Shown here piece after piece: positions 1 to 7,885 of a DNA stretch of 38,944 bases. The stretch comes from an uncultured Bacteroidales bacterium (lineage in GTDB: Bacteria > Bacteroidota > Bacteroidia > Bacteroidales > FEN-979), in the NCBI GenBank assembly GCA_903824935.1, contig CAIJYT010000028.1, positions 1 to 38,944 of the forward strand, in the 5' to 3' direction. The first letter of the stretch is position 1. The number at the start of each line of letters is the position of its first letter. The position numbers and the translations under genes were made by a program. Below the pieces are notes generated by a model. The model did not search any database. It saw only the letters and a program-made list of their open reading frames with translations, and had not been told where the DNA came from.

Positions 1-570
1 CTCAATACTGTCTTCAACCACATACATGCAGATGTTAGCCCCGGCCGCCAGCTTCCTTTTGAACCAGGTTGTGACATTTGCCGTGATCTCTTTTGAAGTG
101 ACATTATAGCTTGCCTGGACGCTCATGCTTGTCATAACCGGTTTCACCATTTGAGATTCAATACCAACGGCCCACTGGTCGGAAGCCACAGGATAAGCTC
201 CACCGATAACCGCACGGTTGATTAGTGCCATGGGTACATATGGGATTGCAAAATCGGTAATCCACTGGTTTGCTTCGGGAGTCCTAAGGTCGAGGACGTA
301 CTTTGCATCCGGGTCGGCCAGGGATGTTCCATGCACCGACATCAGTATCACCTTGCCCCTGTAAAAATCGACGAGCTTCCTGGCTTTTTGAGATGCCAGT
401 GGGCAATTGATGCATTTATGCCCGGTGTATTCTTCAATCAGTACATAAGGTTTGCCGGTAGTATCATATTGTGTCTTGACCGTCGCATAAGGTTCACTCA
501 GTTTATCACAGGAGGTGGTCATCCAGCCGGTGATCAACAAAACAGGAATTAAAATTCTGAATATTTTCAT
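1..570 (-). CDS. Omp28-like outer membrane lipoprotein with thioredoxin-like CxxC motif (C-terminus truncated by window edge)
   Basis: Manual reverse translation from ATG at 570: MKIFRILIPVLLITGWMTTSCDKLSEPYATVKTQYDTTGKPYVLIEEYTGHKCINCPLASQKARKLVDFYRGKVILMSVHG..., open to window start. It has a lipobox-like TTSC and a CINC motif. Not in the ORF track because it runs off the edge. Confidence 0.75.
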   Translation of the reverse strand, partial: MKIFRILIPVLLITGWMTTSCDKLSEPYATVKTQYDTTGKPYVLIEEYTGHKCINCPLASQKARKLVDFYRGKVILMSVHGTSLADPDAKYVLDLRTPEANQWITDFAIPYVPMALINRAVIGGAYPVASDQWAVGIESQMVKPVMTSMSVQASYNVTSKEITANVTTWFKRKLAAGANICMYVVEDSIE

Positions 571-593
571 ATCTCTGATGATTATCATTCAAA

Positions 594-2300
594 TTAAAAA
601 CTGCTCGTAACGGTAAGTGTAAATCCGCTGGACTGGGGCACATAACGGCAAACGCCTCCGACACAGATGATACCTTCGCGCTGCCTTCCCCAGGCAAGCT
701 GTATCCTTGTGGTATTGTATACGAAACCGGCCGCAACATTATAATAGTGCAACTGCTTGCTTGCGTTTGAATTACCATAGTTCCACTGGTCCTGTAATGA
801 AAAGAACCATTTGGGCGAAATAGTGACTTCCATAAGACCTGCAGCCCAGTTACCATTATCCTGTTTGGTGAATAAACCCTGGGCCTCCCAGCGAAGCGAT
901 AATTTTTTGTTTACATTGAATGTTATATCAGCGACACCGATATTTGAATAAATGATGGGATCGTCGGGATGGCCCTGTACCACCGCCTTATTATAGGTCT
1001 GGTAGAGGTAATCGAAAACGCATTTCACCTTTTTACCGATTTTCTTGGTGATCTCAACCTGGGTTTCCTGCCAGTAAACCTCATTGCCTACCGAATAAAA
1101 ATTCGTGTTATAACCTAAGGTTCCAGTCTGGCCAATACCCGTCGAATCATTAACAGGCGTTTTCTTGATGGAATTCACCTGTGAAAAGTCAAGAGCAATT
1201 GAAAGGCCGTTCTTACCTCCGAGTTTTGTGTTTTTCGGGATTGTATATAAGATGCCTGCAGCAATCCCTACTTCACCGGTTGTTTGGGTGGCATAGGGGT
1301 ACATCGATGGAAGCGCATAGGTGTGCTCCTTGTTTATGGCAGGCATATAATTAATATCCAGGCCGTTGATGGTATAACTCCTGTTCGACTTGTAACTGAA
1401 GTTGTCAATCCATTTTGATTTGATTTCAATCCCGAGATTTTGCCTTGAATATGAAAGATCGAAGAGTATGGCATTTCCAGGCTTATAAATATAAACGTTC
1501 ATCTGCGAAGGGTCGTTGATCTTATGGGCATATTCTGAATAAAAGTTAAACCCCGAATAATTCAGATTCAGGCGTCCTCCGTAACAGGCTACATTTTCGG
1601 GAAGGGACAATGAATAGATCTTGTCGCCAATGGGATAAGTAAGGGTTTTTCCTGCCTGGTAATCGCTCACAAAGCTTCCTCCGAGAGTGATCTTCAGTTT
1701 GGCATTGGTAAGGGCATCAAAAATATCGTTCAGGCTGAAATCACCGTCAATGCCTTTTACGATGCCCCTGTTATTGTTCGAGTATGGGATCCAGAAGGTT
1801 CTCTGGAAGCCGTAAACCCCGGTAAGCGTGATCCCTTTGTAAGGCATGAATTTCACCCTGAGGCCTTTCATGGAATTGTCATAACCCAGGGTCCAGTCCT
1901 GGTAAGTCCTGAAGGTCATTCCCCTGCCGAACTGCTCATAAAAGTTACCTGCTGTAACTTCAAGGAGGTCATTCCTGTACTTGGCGTACCAGTAAGGAAC
2001 CCCGGCGCCCTGGTATGCCGGGTCATAGCCCAGCAAGGGAGGAAGGTATGCTTCAAATCTCAACCCGGCCGAAAAGTTCTTATATTCATAATTCACTTCG
2101 GTGAAACCGTTCATGCGGATCGGCTGCCCGTTAATGGACTGGCTTGTAATACCCATGGCCGCGTCGGTCTGGTATAATGCGGCATCAGCCTGGAACGATC
2201 CGCTGATCTGGGCATTCTTCAGGAAATCCTGGGCATTTAAACGGCCAGGCAATAGCGTGGCGACTGCAATCACTATACAAAGCAGGATAAATTTTTTCAA
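594..2300 (-). CDS. Outer-membrane beta-barrel-like protein, DUF6029-like
   Basis: 568 aa with signal peptide, alternating aromatic/beta-rich sequence and terminal F (TVTSSF), a typical OMP end. Sits between tlpA-like and Omp28-like genes. Confidence 0.7.
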   Translation of the reverse strand: MKKFILLCIVIAVATLLPGRLNAQDFLKNAQISGSFQADAALYQTDAAMGITSQSINGQPIRMNGFTEVNYEYKNFSAGLRFEAYLPPLLGYDPAYQGAGVPYWYAKYRNDLLEVTAGNFYEQFGRGMTFRTYQDWTLGYDNSMKGLRVKFMPYKGITLTGVYGFQRTFWIPYSNNNRGIVKGIDGDFSLNDIFDALTNAKLKITLGGSFVSDYQAGKTLTYPIGDKIYSLSLPENVACYGGRLNLNYSGFNFYSEYAHKINDPSQMNVYIYKPGNAILFDLSYSRQNLGIEIKSKWIDNFSYKSNRSYTINGLDINYMPAINKEHTYALPSMYPYATQTTGEVGIAAGILYTIPKNTKLGGKNGLSIALDFSQVNSIKKTPVNDSTGIGQTGTLGYNTNFYSVGNEVYWQETQVEITKKIGKKVKCVFDYLYQTYNKAVVQGHPDDPIIYSNIGVADITFNVNKKLSLRWEAQGLFTKQDNGNWAAGLMEVTISPKWFFSLQDQWNYGNSNASKQLHYYNVAAGFVYNTTRIQLAWGRQREGIICVGGVCRYVPQSSGFTLTVTSSF

Positions 2301-2326
2301 TGCTTTAAAATTTTAATTGAACCTGA

Positions 2327-2854
2327 TTACTTGATTGATTCTCCCTTTACAAGTTTCCTCACCACCTCGATAACATCATTTTCGTTGCCTTCGGCATAGG
2401 TGGTATGGCTCCACACGATCTCTCCCTTCCCGTTCAGGATAAAGGTTTGCGGGATGGGGCCGACTCCCATGGCACGTTTTAGGTCCGAGTTCTGGTCGAG
2501 AAGGATGGTGTATGTCCATCCTTTTCCGTCAACAAAGGGTTTAACCTGGGAAACCGATCTTGGGTCATCCACTGAAACAGCGTAAAGCTTAACTCCCGTT
2601 TCTTTTACCCACTCGTCATAAACATCGGAAATGGCACTTAATTCCTTTACACACGGTTTGCACCATGTGGCCCAGAAATCAATGATAACAGGCTTGCCTC
2701 CATTATCGATTTTTGCGGCATTGAATACATTCCCGTAAATATCCTTGATGTTGACATCGGGGATTGTTTTGCGTTTGGCAGAGGCGTCTTCGCTCTGGGC
2801 AAAGCATAATACAAAGGCTGATAAGAAGATAACGATCAGGGTTGCTTTTTTCAT
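2327..2854 (-). CDS. TlpA/ResA-like periplasmic thioredoxin-family protein
   Basis: Signal peptide; FWATWCKPCVKELSAI redox motif; VGPIPQTFILNGKGEIV cis-Pro region. Confidence 0.88.
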   Translation of the reverse strand: MKKATLIVIFLSAFVLCFAQSEDASAKRKTIPDVNIKDIYGNVFNAAKIDNGGKPVIIDFWATWCKPCVKELSAISDVYDEWVKETGVKLYAVSVDDPRSVSQVKPFVDGKGWTYTILLDQNSDLKRAMGVGPIPQTFILNGKGEIVWSHTTYAEGNENDVIEVVRKLVKGESIK

Positions 2855-2900
2855 GACAGTGATGTGATTAAATTAACATGGTGCAAAAGTAAGATTTTTC

Positions 2901-3881
2901 TCACACATTGCAGACTTCAAGAATACGGCAGTCGGGCTGGGGTGCAAGAGCAATCTTGTCGAGGATTGCCGGCAGCAGAACTACTTCTCCCATAGAGATT
3001 CTTTCTTTCCCGCCCGCATAAACGATTTCGGCTGAACCTTCGATGCAGATATAGACGACAAAGGAGTCAAGTTCTGAATAATCCTTCAATACCGGGAGAT
3101 TGAAATCGAGGATATTGGTCTGGAAATAAGGGCATTGAACCAGGTTCACACTGCGGTTTTTTTCCATGGTATAATTGCTGCGGTATGATGCAGGAATTTC
3201 GAAATCGAGGGCATCCAACGCAAGCGTTTCATGCATTTCCCTTGACTTGCCCTGCATATCCACCCTGTCCCAGTCATAAATCCTGTAAGTGGTATCGGAG
3301 GTTTGCTGTATCTCTGCAAGGAGTATCCCGGGTCCGAGTGCATGTATCCTTCCGGCCGGCATGTAAAATACATCGCCGCTTTTAACAGGTTCAAAATTCA
3401 GGATATTCTTCAGCGTTTTATCCTTTACATTCTTAAGGTAAAACTCCCGGTTGATCTTACGGTTGAAGCCGGCAATAAGTTCGGCCCCGAGGTCGCTGCC
3501 AAGCACATACCACATCTCGGTTTTACCTCCTTTAAGGCCGCGTTTTGCTGCGAGGTCATCATCAGGATGAACCTGTACCGAAAGCCAGTCATTCGCATCG
3601 ATGAACTTTATGAGGATAGGGAATTCTTCCTTGTGTTTTGCAAATGTCTTCTCCCCCACCAGCTCATCCATGTATATTTCAAGCAGTTCGTTCAGTTCAT
3701 TTCCTTCAAGGAAACCGTTCCTAACCACGGTCCCGGAGCCCTGAACGCCCGAAAGCATCCAGGCCTCTCCAACCGGCATGCCGGACGGTATATCAATCCC
3801 GAGGGCAGTTTTCATCGTCTGCCCTCCCCAGATCTTTTCCCTGAAGACCGGCTTGAACTTTAACGGGTATAGTGTATTCAT
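2901..3881 (-). CDS. manA: Class I mannose-6-phosphate isomerase
   Basis: LKFKPVFREKIWGGQTMK, SVQVHPDD, KTEMWYVL, GDVFYMPAGRIHALGPGILLAEIQQTSDTTYRIYDWDR are ManA signatures. Confidence 0.92.
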   Translation of the reverse strand: MNTLYPLKFKPVFREKIWGGQTMKTALGIDIPSGMPVGEAWMLSGVQGSGTVVRNGFLEGNELNELLEIYMDELVGEKTFAKHKEEFPILIKFIDANDWLSVQVHPDDDLAAKRGLKGGKTEMWYVLGSDLGAELIAGFNRKINREFYLKNVKDKTLKNILNFEPVKSGDVFYMPAGRIHALGPGILLAEIQQTSDTTYRIYDWDRVDMQGKSREMHETLALDALDFEIPASYRSNYTMEKNRSVNLVQCPYFQTNILDFNLPVLKDYSELDSFVVYICIEGSAEIVYAGGKERISMGEVVLLPAILDKIALAPQPDCRILEVCNV

Positions 3882-3989
3882 AGTAAGTTGTTAAACGATT
3901 ATAATAATTACATAAATATATGTAAGAGTGGTAAAAATATTCACAATAAACATTAACTTTGAATCGTTTCGGAAAGCAAAAATACTATT

Positions 3990-5150
3990 TTGGGGAATAT
4001 GAAAACTATAACTGAGCTGCTCCCTGCCCTGGTAAAACTTCGGCACCATCTGCACCAGATTCCTGAGACAGCTAATAAAGAATTTAAGACCCATGAGGTG
4101 ATCAGGTATTCGATAAGGGACCTGGAGCCTGATCTTGTCATAGAGAACATTGGAAAAACGGGCATGGCGGTGGTCTTTAACGGCATGCAACCCGGCAAGA
4201 CACTGATGTTCCGTGCCGAGCTGGATGCCCTTGCCATTGAGGAGGATATTGATATCCCTTATCATTCGGGTGTGAAAAACACCTCTCATAAATGCGGGCA
4301 CGACGGGCATATGACCATGTTGTTCGGCCTTGCATGCCTGATTGCGGAAAACCGGCCTGAAAAGGGAAGGGTCGTGCTGCTTTACCAGCCGGCAGAAGAG
4401 ACAGGTACCGGGGCTGAATCGGTTTTGGCAGATCCGCAGTTCAGCCAGATCATACCCGATTATGTTTTCGCCATTCATAACATTCCCGGATTCAGCAAAG
4501 GATCGGTCATTTTAAGGCAAGGGGTTTTTTCTATGACTTCCGAAGGCATGAAGGTCATTCTGAAAGGGATGGCATCGCATGCAGCTTATCCCGAAAACGG
4601 GATAAGCCCACTGCAGGCTCTGACCGGGATATTGAATATACTGCCCGGCCTTAATGATGGCAAAACGGCGCCTGAAAATTATACACAGCTCACGGTCACC
4701 TTTGTCAAGATGGGGAGAAGCGGGTTCGCGACAAGCCCCGGACAAGCTGAGATCGGGCTGGTCATTCGTGCCATTCATCAGAAAGACCTTCAGCATTTGC
4801 AGGAACTCATTAAAAATACAGTCAGGAAAATTGCTGTTGAAGCATGTCTCGAAGAGCAGTTCATTCACATTGAGCAATTTCCTGTCACCTCTAACAATCC
4901 TGAGGTGGTAAAGCGTTTATCCGCGGTTTTATCCAAGAATTCCTTTGAAGTAACAGAAGCTGAAATGCCGTTAAAGTGGTCGGAAGATTTCGGTCATTTC
5001 ACATCACGCTTCCCGGGGGCACTGATTGGACTGGGGGCAGGATCCAGCCATTCTGACCTTCACACCAGGGATTATGATTTTCCTGATGAAATTCTAGAGC
5101 CCGGGGTATTGGCCCTGTACCATATTTACACAGAATTTATTGCAGACTGA
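3990..5150 (+). CDS. M20-family amidohydrolase/peptidase (likely start ATG 3999)
   Basis: LRHHLHQIPETANKEF, AELDALAIEED, HKCGHDGHMTMLFGLACLI, YQPAEETGTGAESVL motifs. Confidence 0.9.
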   Translation: MGNMKTITELLPALVKLRHHLHQIPETANKEFKTHEVIRYSIRDLEPDLVIENIGKTGMAVVFNGMQPGKTLMFRAELDALAIEEDIDIPYHSGVKNTSHKCGHDGHMTMLFGLACLIAENRPEKGRVVLLYQPAEETGTGAESVLADPQFSQIIPDYVFAIHNIPGFSKGSVILRQGVFSMTSEGMKVILKGMASHAAYPENGISPLQALTGILNILPGLNDGKTAPENYTQLTVTFVKMGRSGFATSPGQAEIGLVIRAIHQKDLQHLQELIKNTVRKIAVEACLEEQFIHIEQFPVTSNNPEVVKRLSAVLSKNSFEVTEAEMPLKWSEDFGHFTSRFPGALIGLGAGSSHSDLHTRDYDFPDEILEPGVLALYHIYTEFIAD

Positions 5151-5151
5151 T

Positions 5152-5703
5152 ATGATATGTATTGGAATCACAGGCACAATCGGCGCCGGCAAGGGTACCG
5201 TTGTCGAATACCTTGAACGATCAAGGGGGTACAGGCATTTTTCGGTGCGTAGTTTTCTGCTGGACCTTATCCATACAGAAGGCATGCCCGAAAATCGCGA
5301 CAGCATGTTTCTGCTTGGCAACCGGCTAAGAAACGAATTTGGCCCCTCCTATGTTGTTGACTGCCTGTATAAACTTGCACAGGAATCGGGAGACAATTGT
5401 ATCATAGAAAGTATACGAACAACAGGCGAGACGGCTTTCCTGCGGTCGAAAGGGAATTTTTACCTGCTTGCCGTTGATGCGGATCCAAAGATCAGGTATG
5501 AGCGCATCAGTTTAAGGAAATCGGAAACCGATACTGTTTCTTTTACTACATTCGCGGAAAATGAGGAACGTGAAATGACATCCACCGATCCGGGCCGGCA
5601 AAACTTAAGGGAATGCATACGCATGGCTGATTTCGTGCTTACCAATAACGGCAGCAGGGAAGAATTGTTTGCCCGGGTGGATGAGATCCTGAAAAAAGTC
5701 TGA
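5152..5703 (+). CDS. P-loop nucleotide kinase-like protein ((d)NMP kinase / dephospho-CoA-kinase-like fold)
   Basis: MICIGITGTIGAGKGTVVEYLERSRGYRHFSVRSFL. Walker A is GTIGAGKGT. The track start at 5140 is a TTG; ATG 5152 is the better start. Confidence 0.75.
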   Translation: MICIGITGTIGAGKGTVVEYLERSRGYRHFSVRSFLLDLIHTEGMPENRDSMFLLGNRLRNEFGPSYVVDCLYKLAQESGDNCIIESIRTTGETAFLRSKGNFYLLAVDADPKIRYERISLRKSETDTVSFTTFAENEEREMTSTDPGRQNLRECIRMADFVLTNNGSREELFARVDEILKKV

Positions 5704-5704
5704 A

Positions 5705-6202
5705 ATGGAAGAACAAAAAAACATAAGTCCGACCTGGGACGAGTATTTCATGGAAATAGCCAACACAGTTGCAACCCGTGCAACCTGCGACAGGGGCAGA
5801 AGCGGATGCGTCATCGCCCGTGATAAGCAGATCCTTGTTACAGGTTATGTTGGAAGTCCGCGAGGATTGCCGCATTGCGACGAGGTCGGGCACCTGATGA
5901 AAAAAGTTTACCATGAGGATGAGCGCATAACACAGCATTGCATGCGAACGGTGCATGCCGAGCAAAATGCGATTTGCCAGGCCGCCAGGCTCGGAATCCC
6001 GTTGCAGGGTGCCACCATCTATTGCAGGATGACGCCATGCCGCACCTGCGCCATGCTCATTATCAACTGCGGTATCTCAAGAGTGGTCTGCGAAAGAAAA
6101 TATCACGACAGCCTTGAGAGCGAAGAAATGTTCAGGCTGTCAGGGGTAATCCTCGAATATGTGTATAACGAGGTACAGGAGTATAAAAACCAGCAGGGTT
6201 GA
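5705..6202 (+). CDS. dCMP deaminase family protein
   Basis: HAEQNAICQAARLGIPLQGATIYCRMTPCRTCAMLIINCGI: HAE and PCxxC zinc deaminase motifs. N-terminus RPTWDEYFMEIA-like. Confidence 0.9.
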   Translation: MEEQKNISPTWDEYFMEIANTVATRATCDRGRSGCVIARDKQILVTGYVGSPRGLPHCDEVGHLMKKVYHEDERITQHCMRTVHAEQNAICQAARLGIPLQGATIYCRMTPCRTCAMLIINCGISRVVCERKYHDSLESEEMFRLSGVILEYVYNEVQEYKNQQG

Positions 6203-6244
6203 AGAACGGTAAACCCTCCCCGGAAACATTGAGAGCCAGGTAAG

Positions 6245-6760
6245 ATGGACCCAGAACACGGATTGTCAGGATCCCAGTTTGAAACTTTATTCCGCACCGA
6301 ATACAAAGGGATGCTGCTCTTTGCCATTCATTATGTTAAGGATGAAGAGGCTGCAAAAGAAATTGTCCAGGAAGCATTCATCAATCTCTGGGAAAAACGT
6401 GAGTCTATTGACCCGGCGCGGGAGGTGAAATCATACTTGTCGGCTTCGGTAAGGAACAGGAGCCTTAACTATCTCCGTGACAATAAACGGTTTAACGGAA
6501 CCCTGCTCAGCCTTGGAGGTCTCCTCCCCATGCCAACAGCCGAAGAAGGCAATTCCATTGAGATGAAGGAACTCAGCGGGGCGATCCATCGTGCTATTGA
6601 GGAATTGCCCGAAAAATGCAGGGAGGTCTTCCGCCTGAACCGATTTGAACAGATGAAATACCAGGAGATAGCTGATCACCTGAATATCTCAATCAAAACG
6701 GTGGAGACGCAAATGTCTAAAGCCCTCTCCCATCTCAGGAGCAGGATAAGGCAGACATAA
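6245..6760 (+). CDS. ECF-type RNA polymerase sigma-70 factor
   Basis: FETLFRTEYKGMLLFAIHYVKDEEAAKEIVQEAFINLWEKR (region 2) and EELPEKCREVFRLNRFEQMKYQEIADHLNISIKTVETQMSKAL (region 4). Confidence 0.93.
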   Translation: MDPEHGLSGSQFETLFRTEYKGMLLFAIHYVKDEEAAKEIVQEAFINLWEKRESIDPAREVKSYLSASVRNRSLNYLRDNKRFNGTLLSLGGLLPMPTAEEGNSIEMKELSGAIHRAIEELPEKCREVFRLNRFEQMKYQEIADHLNISIKTVETQMSKALSHLRSRIRQT

Positions 6761-6820
6761 AAATTTTTATTTATTAAAAGAATAAGGGTAAAGCCGGTTT
6801 TAAGTGTATAATGACTGATC

Positions 6821-7885
6821 ATGGAAAAAGACCGTACATATTTTGAAGGGCTCATTGCCAGGTATTTCAGCAAGGAAGCAACGCCTGCCGAGATCGGTGA
6901 GCTCTCCTCATGGGTCACTGAGAGCCCCGAGAACGAAGCTGTTTTCAGTGAGTCGCGATATGCATGGATGGCATTTGAAGAAGTGAGGATCACCGGGTTG
7001 GCCGATGTGGATGAAGCATGGGAGGCGTTTAAAGAGCGGGCAGGGATAAATGAAGAGACCAAGTCGGCAGTCGTCAGTCGGCAGAAAGTAGTCAGCAGTC
7101 GGCAGTCGGCAGTCGGCAGTCAGCAGTCAAATATACCAAGAGCAATTCCGATGTACAATATTCTGCTAAGGGTAGCAGCTGTCCTCATTATTCTAGCTTT
7201 TCCTGCATTTCACCTTTACAAATACCTTCAGCAGCCAGCAATAAAAGAATTTGCAGCGGGAACCGGCCGTGCCGAAACCCTTCTGCCCGATGGCTCCCAT
7301 GTGATGCTCAATTCCGGTGCTGTGATTAAATACCCTGAAAGATTCAAAGGAAAGAAAAGGGCTGTCAGCCTTGACGGGGAAGCTTATTTTGATGTTGCTC
7401 ATAATGCTTCAAAACCTTTTATCATAGCAACCGACGGGATCAGGGTAGAAGTGAAAGGAACCTCCTTTTATATAAACACTCGTTCATGGAGCGGGGATTT
7501 TGAACTGGTGCTTACATCGGGCAAGGTCGAACTTTATTTTGAAAATCAGCCAGGCCAGGCCAGGGTTCTCAACCCAGGCGAAAAAGCCATTGTACACGGT
7601 AACCAGATCATCATCAGTACGAATACCGACGCCAACTATATGGCCTGGAAAACCCACAAGATCTCCTTTAACAATGAGCCCCTTAATTCAGTGGCGGCTA
7701 CCTTAAGCAAGGTATACCAGGCTAATGTACGCCTCGGCAATACTTCACTTGCCGGTTGCAGGCTCACAGCGACCTTCGACAATCAATCCCTTGAATCTGT
7801 ACTAAACGTTCTTAAAGCAACGTTAGATGTAGATATCAGGAATTCCGGATCTTTGGTGGAAATTTCCGGCAAAGGATGCAGATAA
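6821..7885 (+). CDS. FecR-family anti-sigma factor
   Basis: Single TM at about aa 112-130; GRAETLLPDGSHVMLNSGAVIKYPERFKGKKRAVSLDGEAYFDVAHNASKPFIIATDGIRVEVKGTSFYI FecR signature; DUF4974-like C-terminus. Confidence 0.93.
   Translation: MEKDRTYFEGLIARYFSKEATPAEIGELSSWVTESPENEAVFSESRYAWMAFEEVRITGLADVDEAWEAFKERAGINEETKSAVVSRQKVVSSRQSAVGSQQSNIPRAIPMYNILLRVAAVLIILAFPAFHLYKYLQQPAIKEFAAGTGRAETLLPDGSHVMLNSGAVIKYPERFKGKKRAVSLDGEAYFDVAHNASKPFIIATDGIRVEVKGTSFYINTRSWSGDFELVLTSGKVELYFENQPGQARVLNPGEKAIVHGNQIIISTNTDANYMAWKTHKISFNNEPLNSVAATLSKVYQANVRLGNTSLAGCRLTATFDNQSLESVLNVLKATLDVDIRNSGSLVEISGKGCR
7063..7128 (+). repeat. (GTCGGCA/GTCAGCA)n short tandem repeat inside fecR
   Basis: gtcggcagtcgtcagtcggcagaaagtagtcagcagtcggcagtcggcagtcggcagtcagcagtc, translated as SAVVSRQKVVSSRQSAVGSQQS. 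Confidence 0.9.

Noticed and set aside
3303-3863. 186-aa plus-strand ORF
   Set aside because: Antisense to manA.
3891-4478. 195-aa minus-strand ORF
   Set aside because: Antisense to the M20 peptidase; no domain signal.
7063-7128. Possible CRISPR-like array
   Set aside because: Units are 6-10 nt with no spacers and are translated in frame; this is a short tandem repeat.
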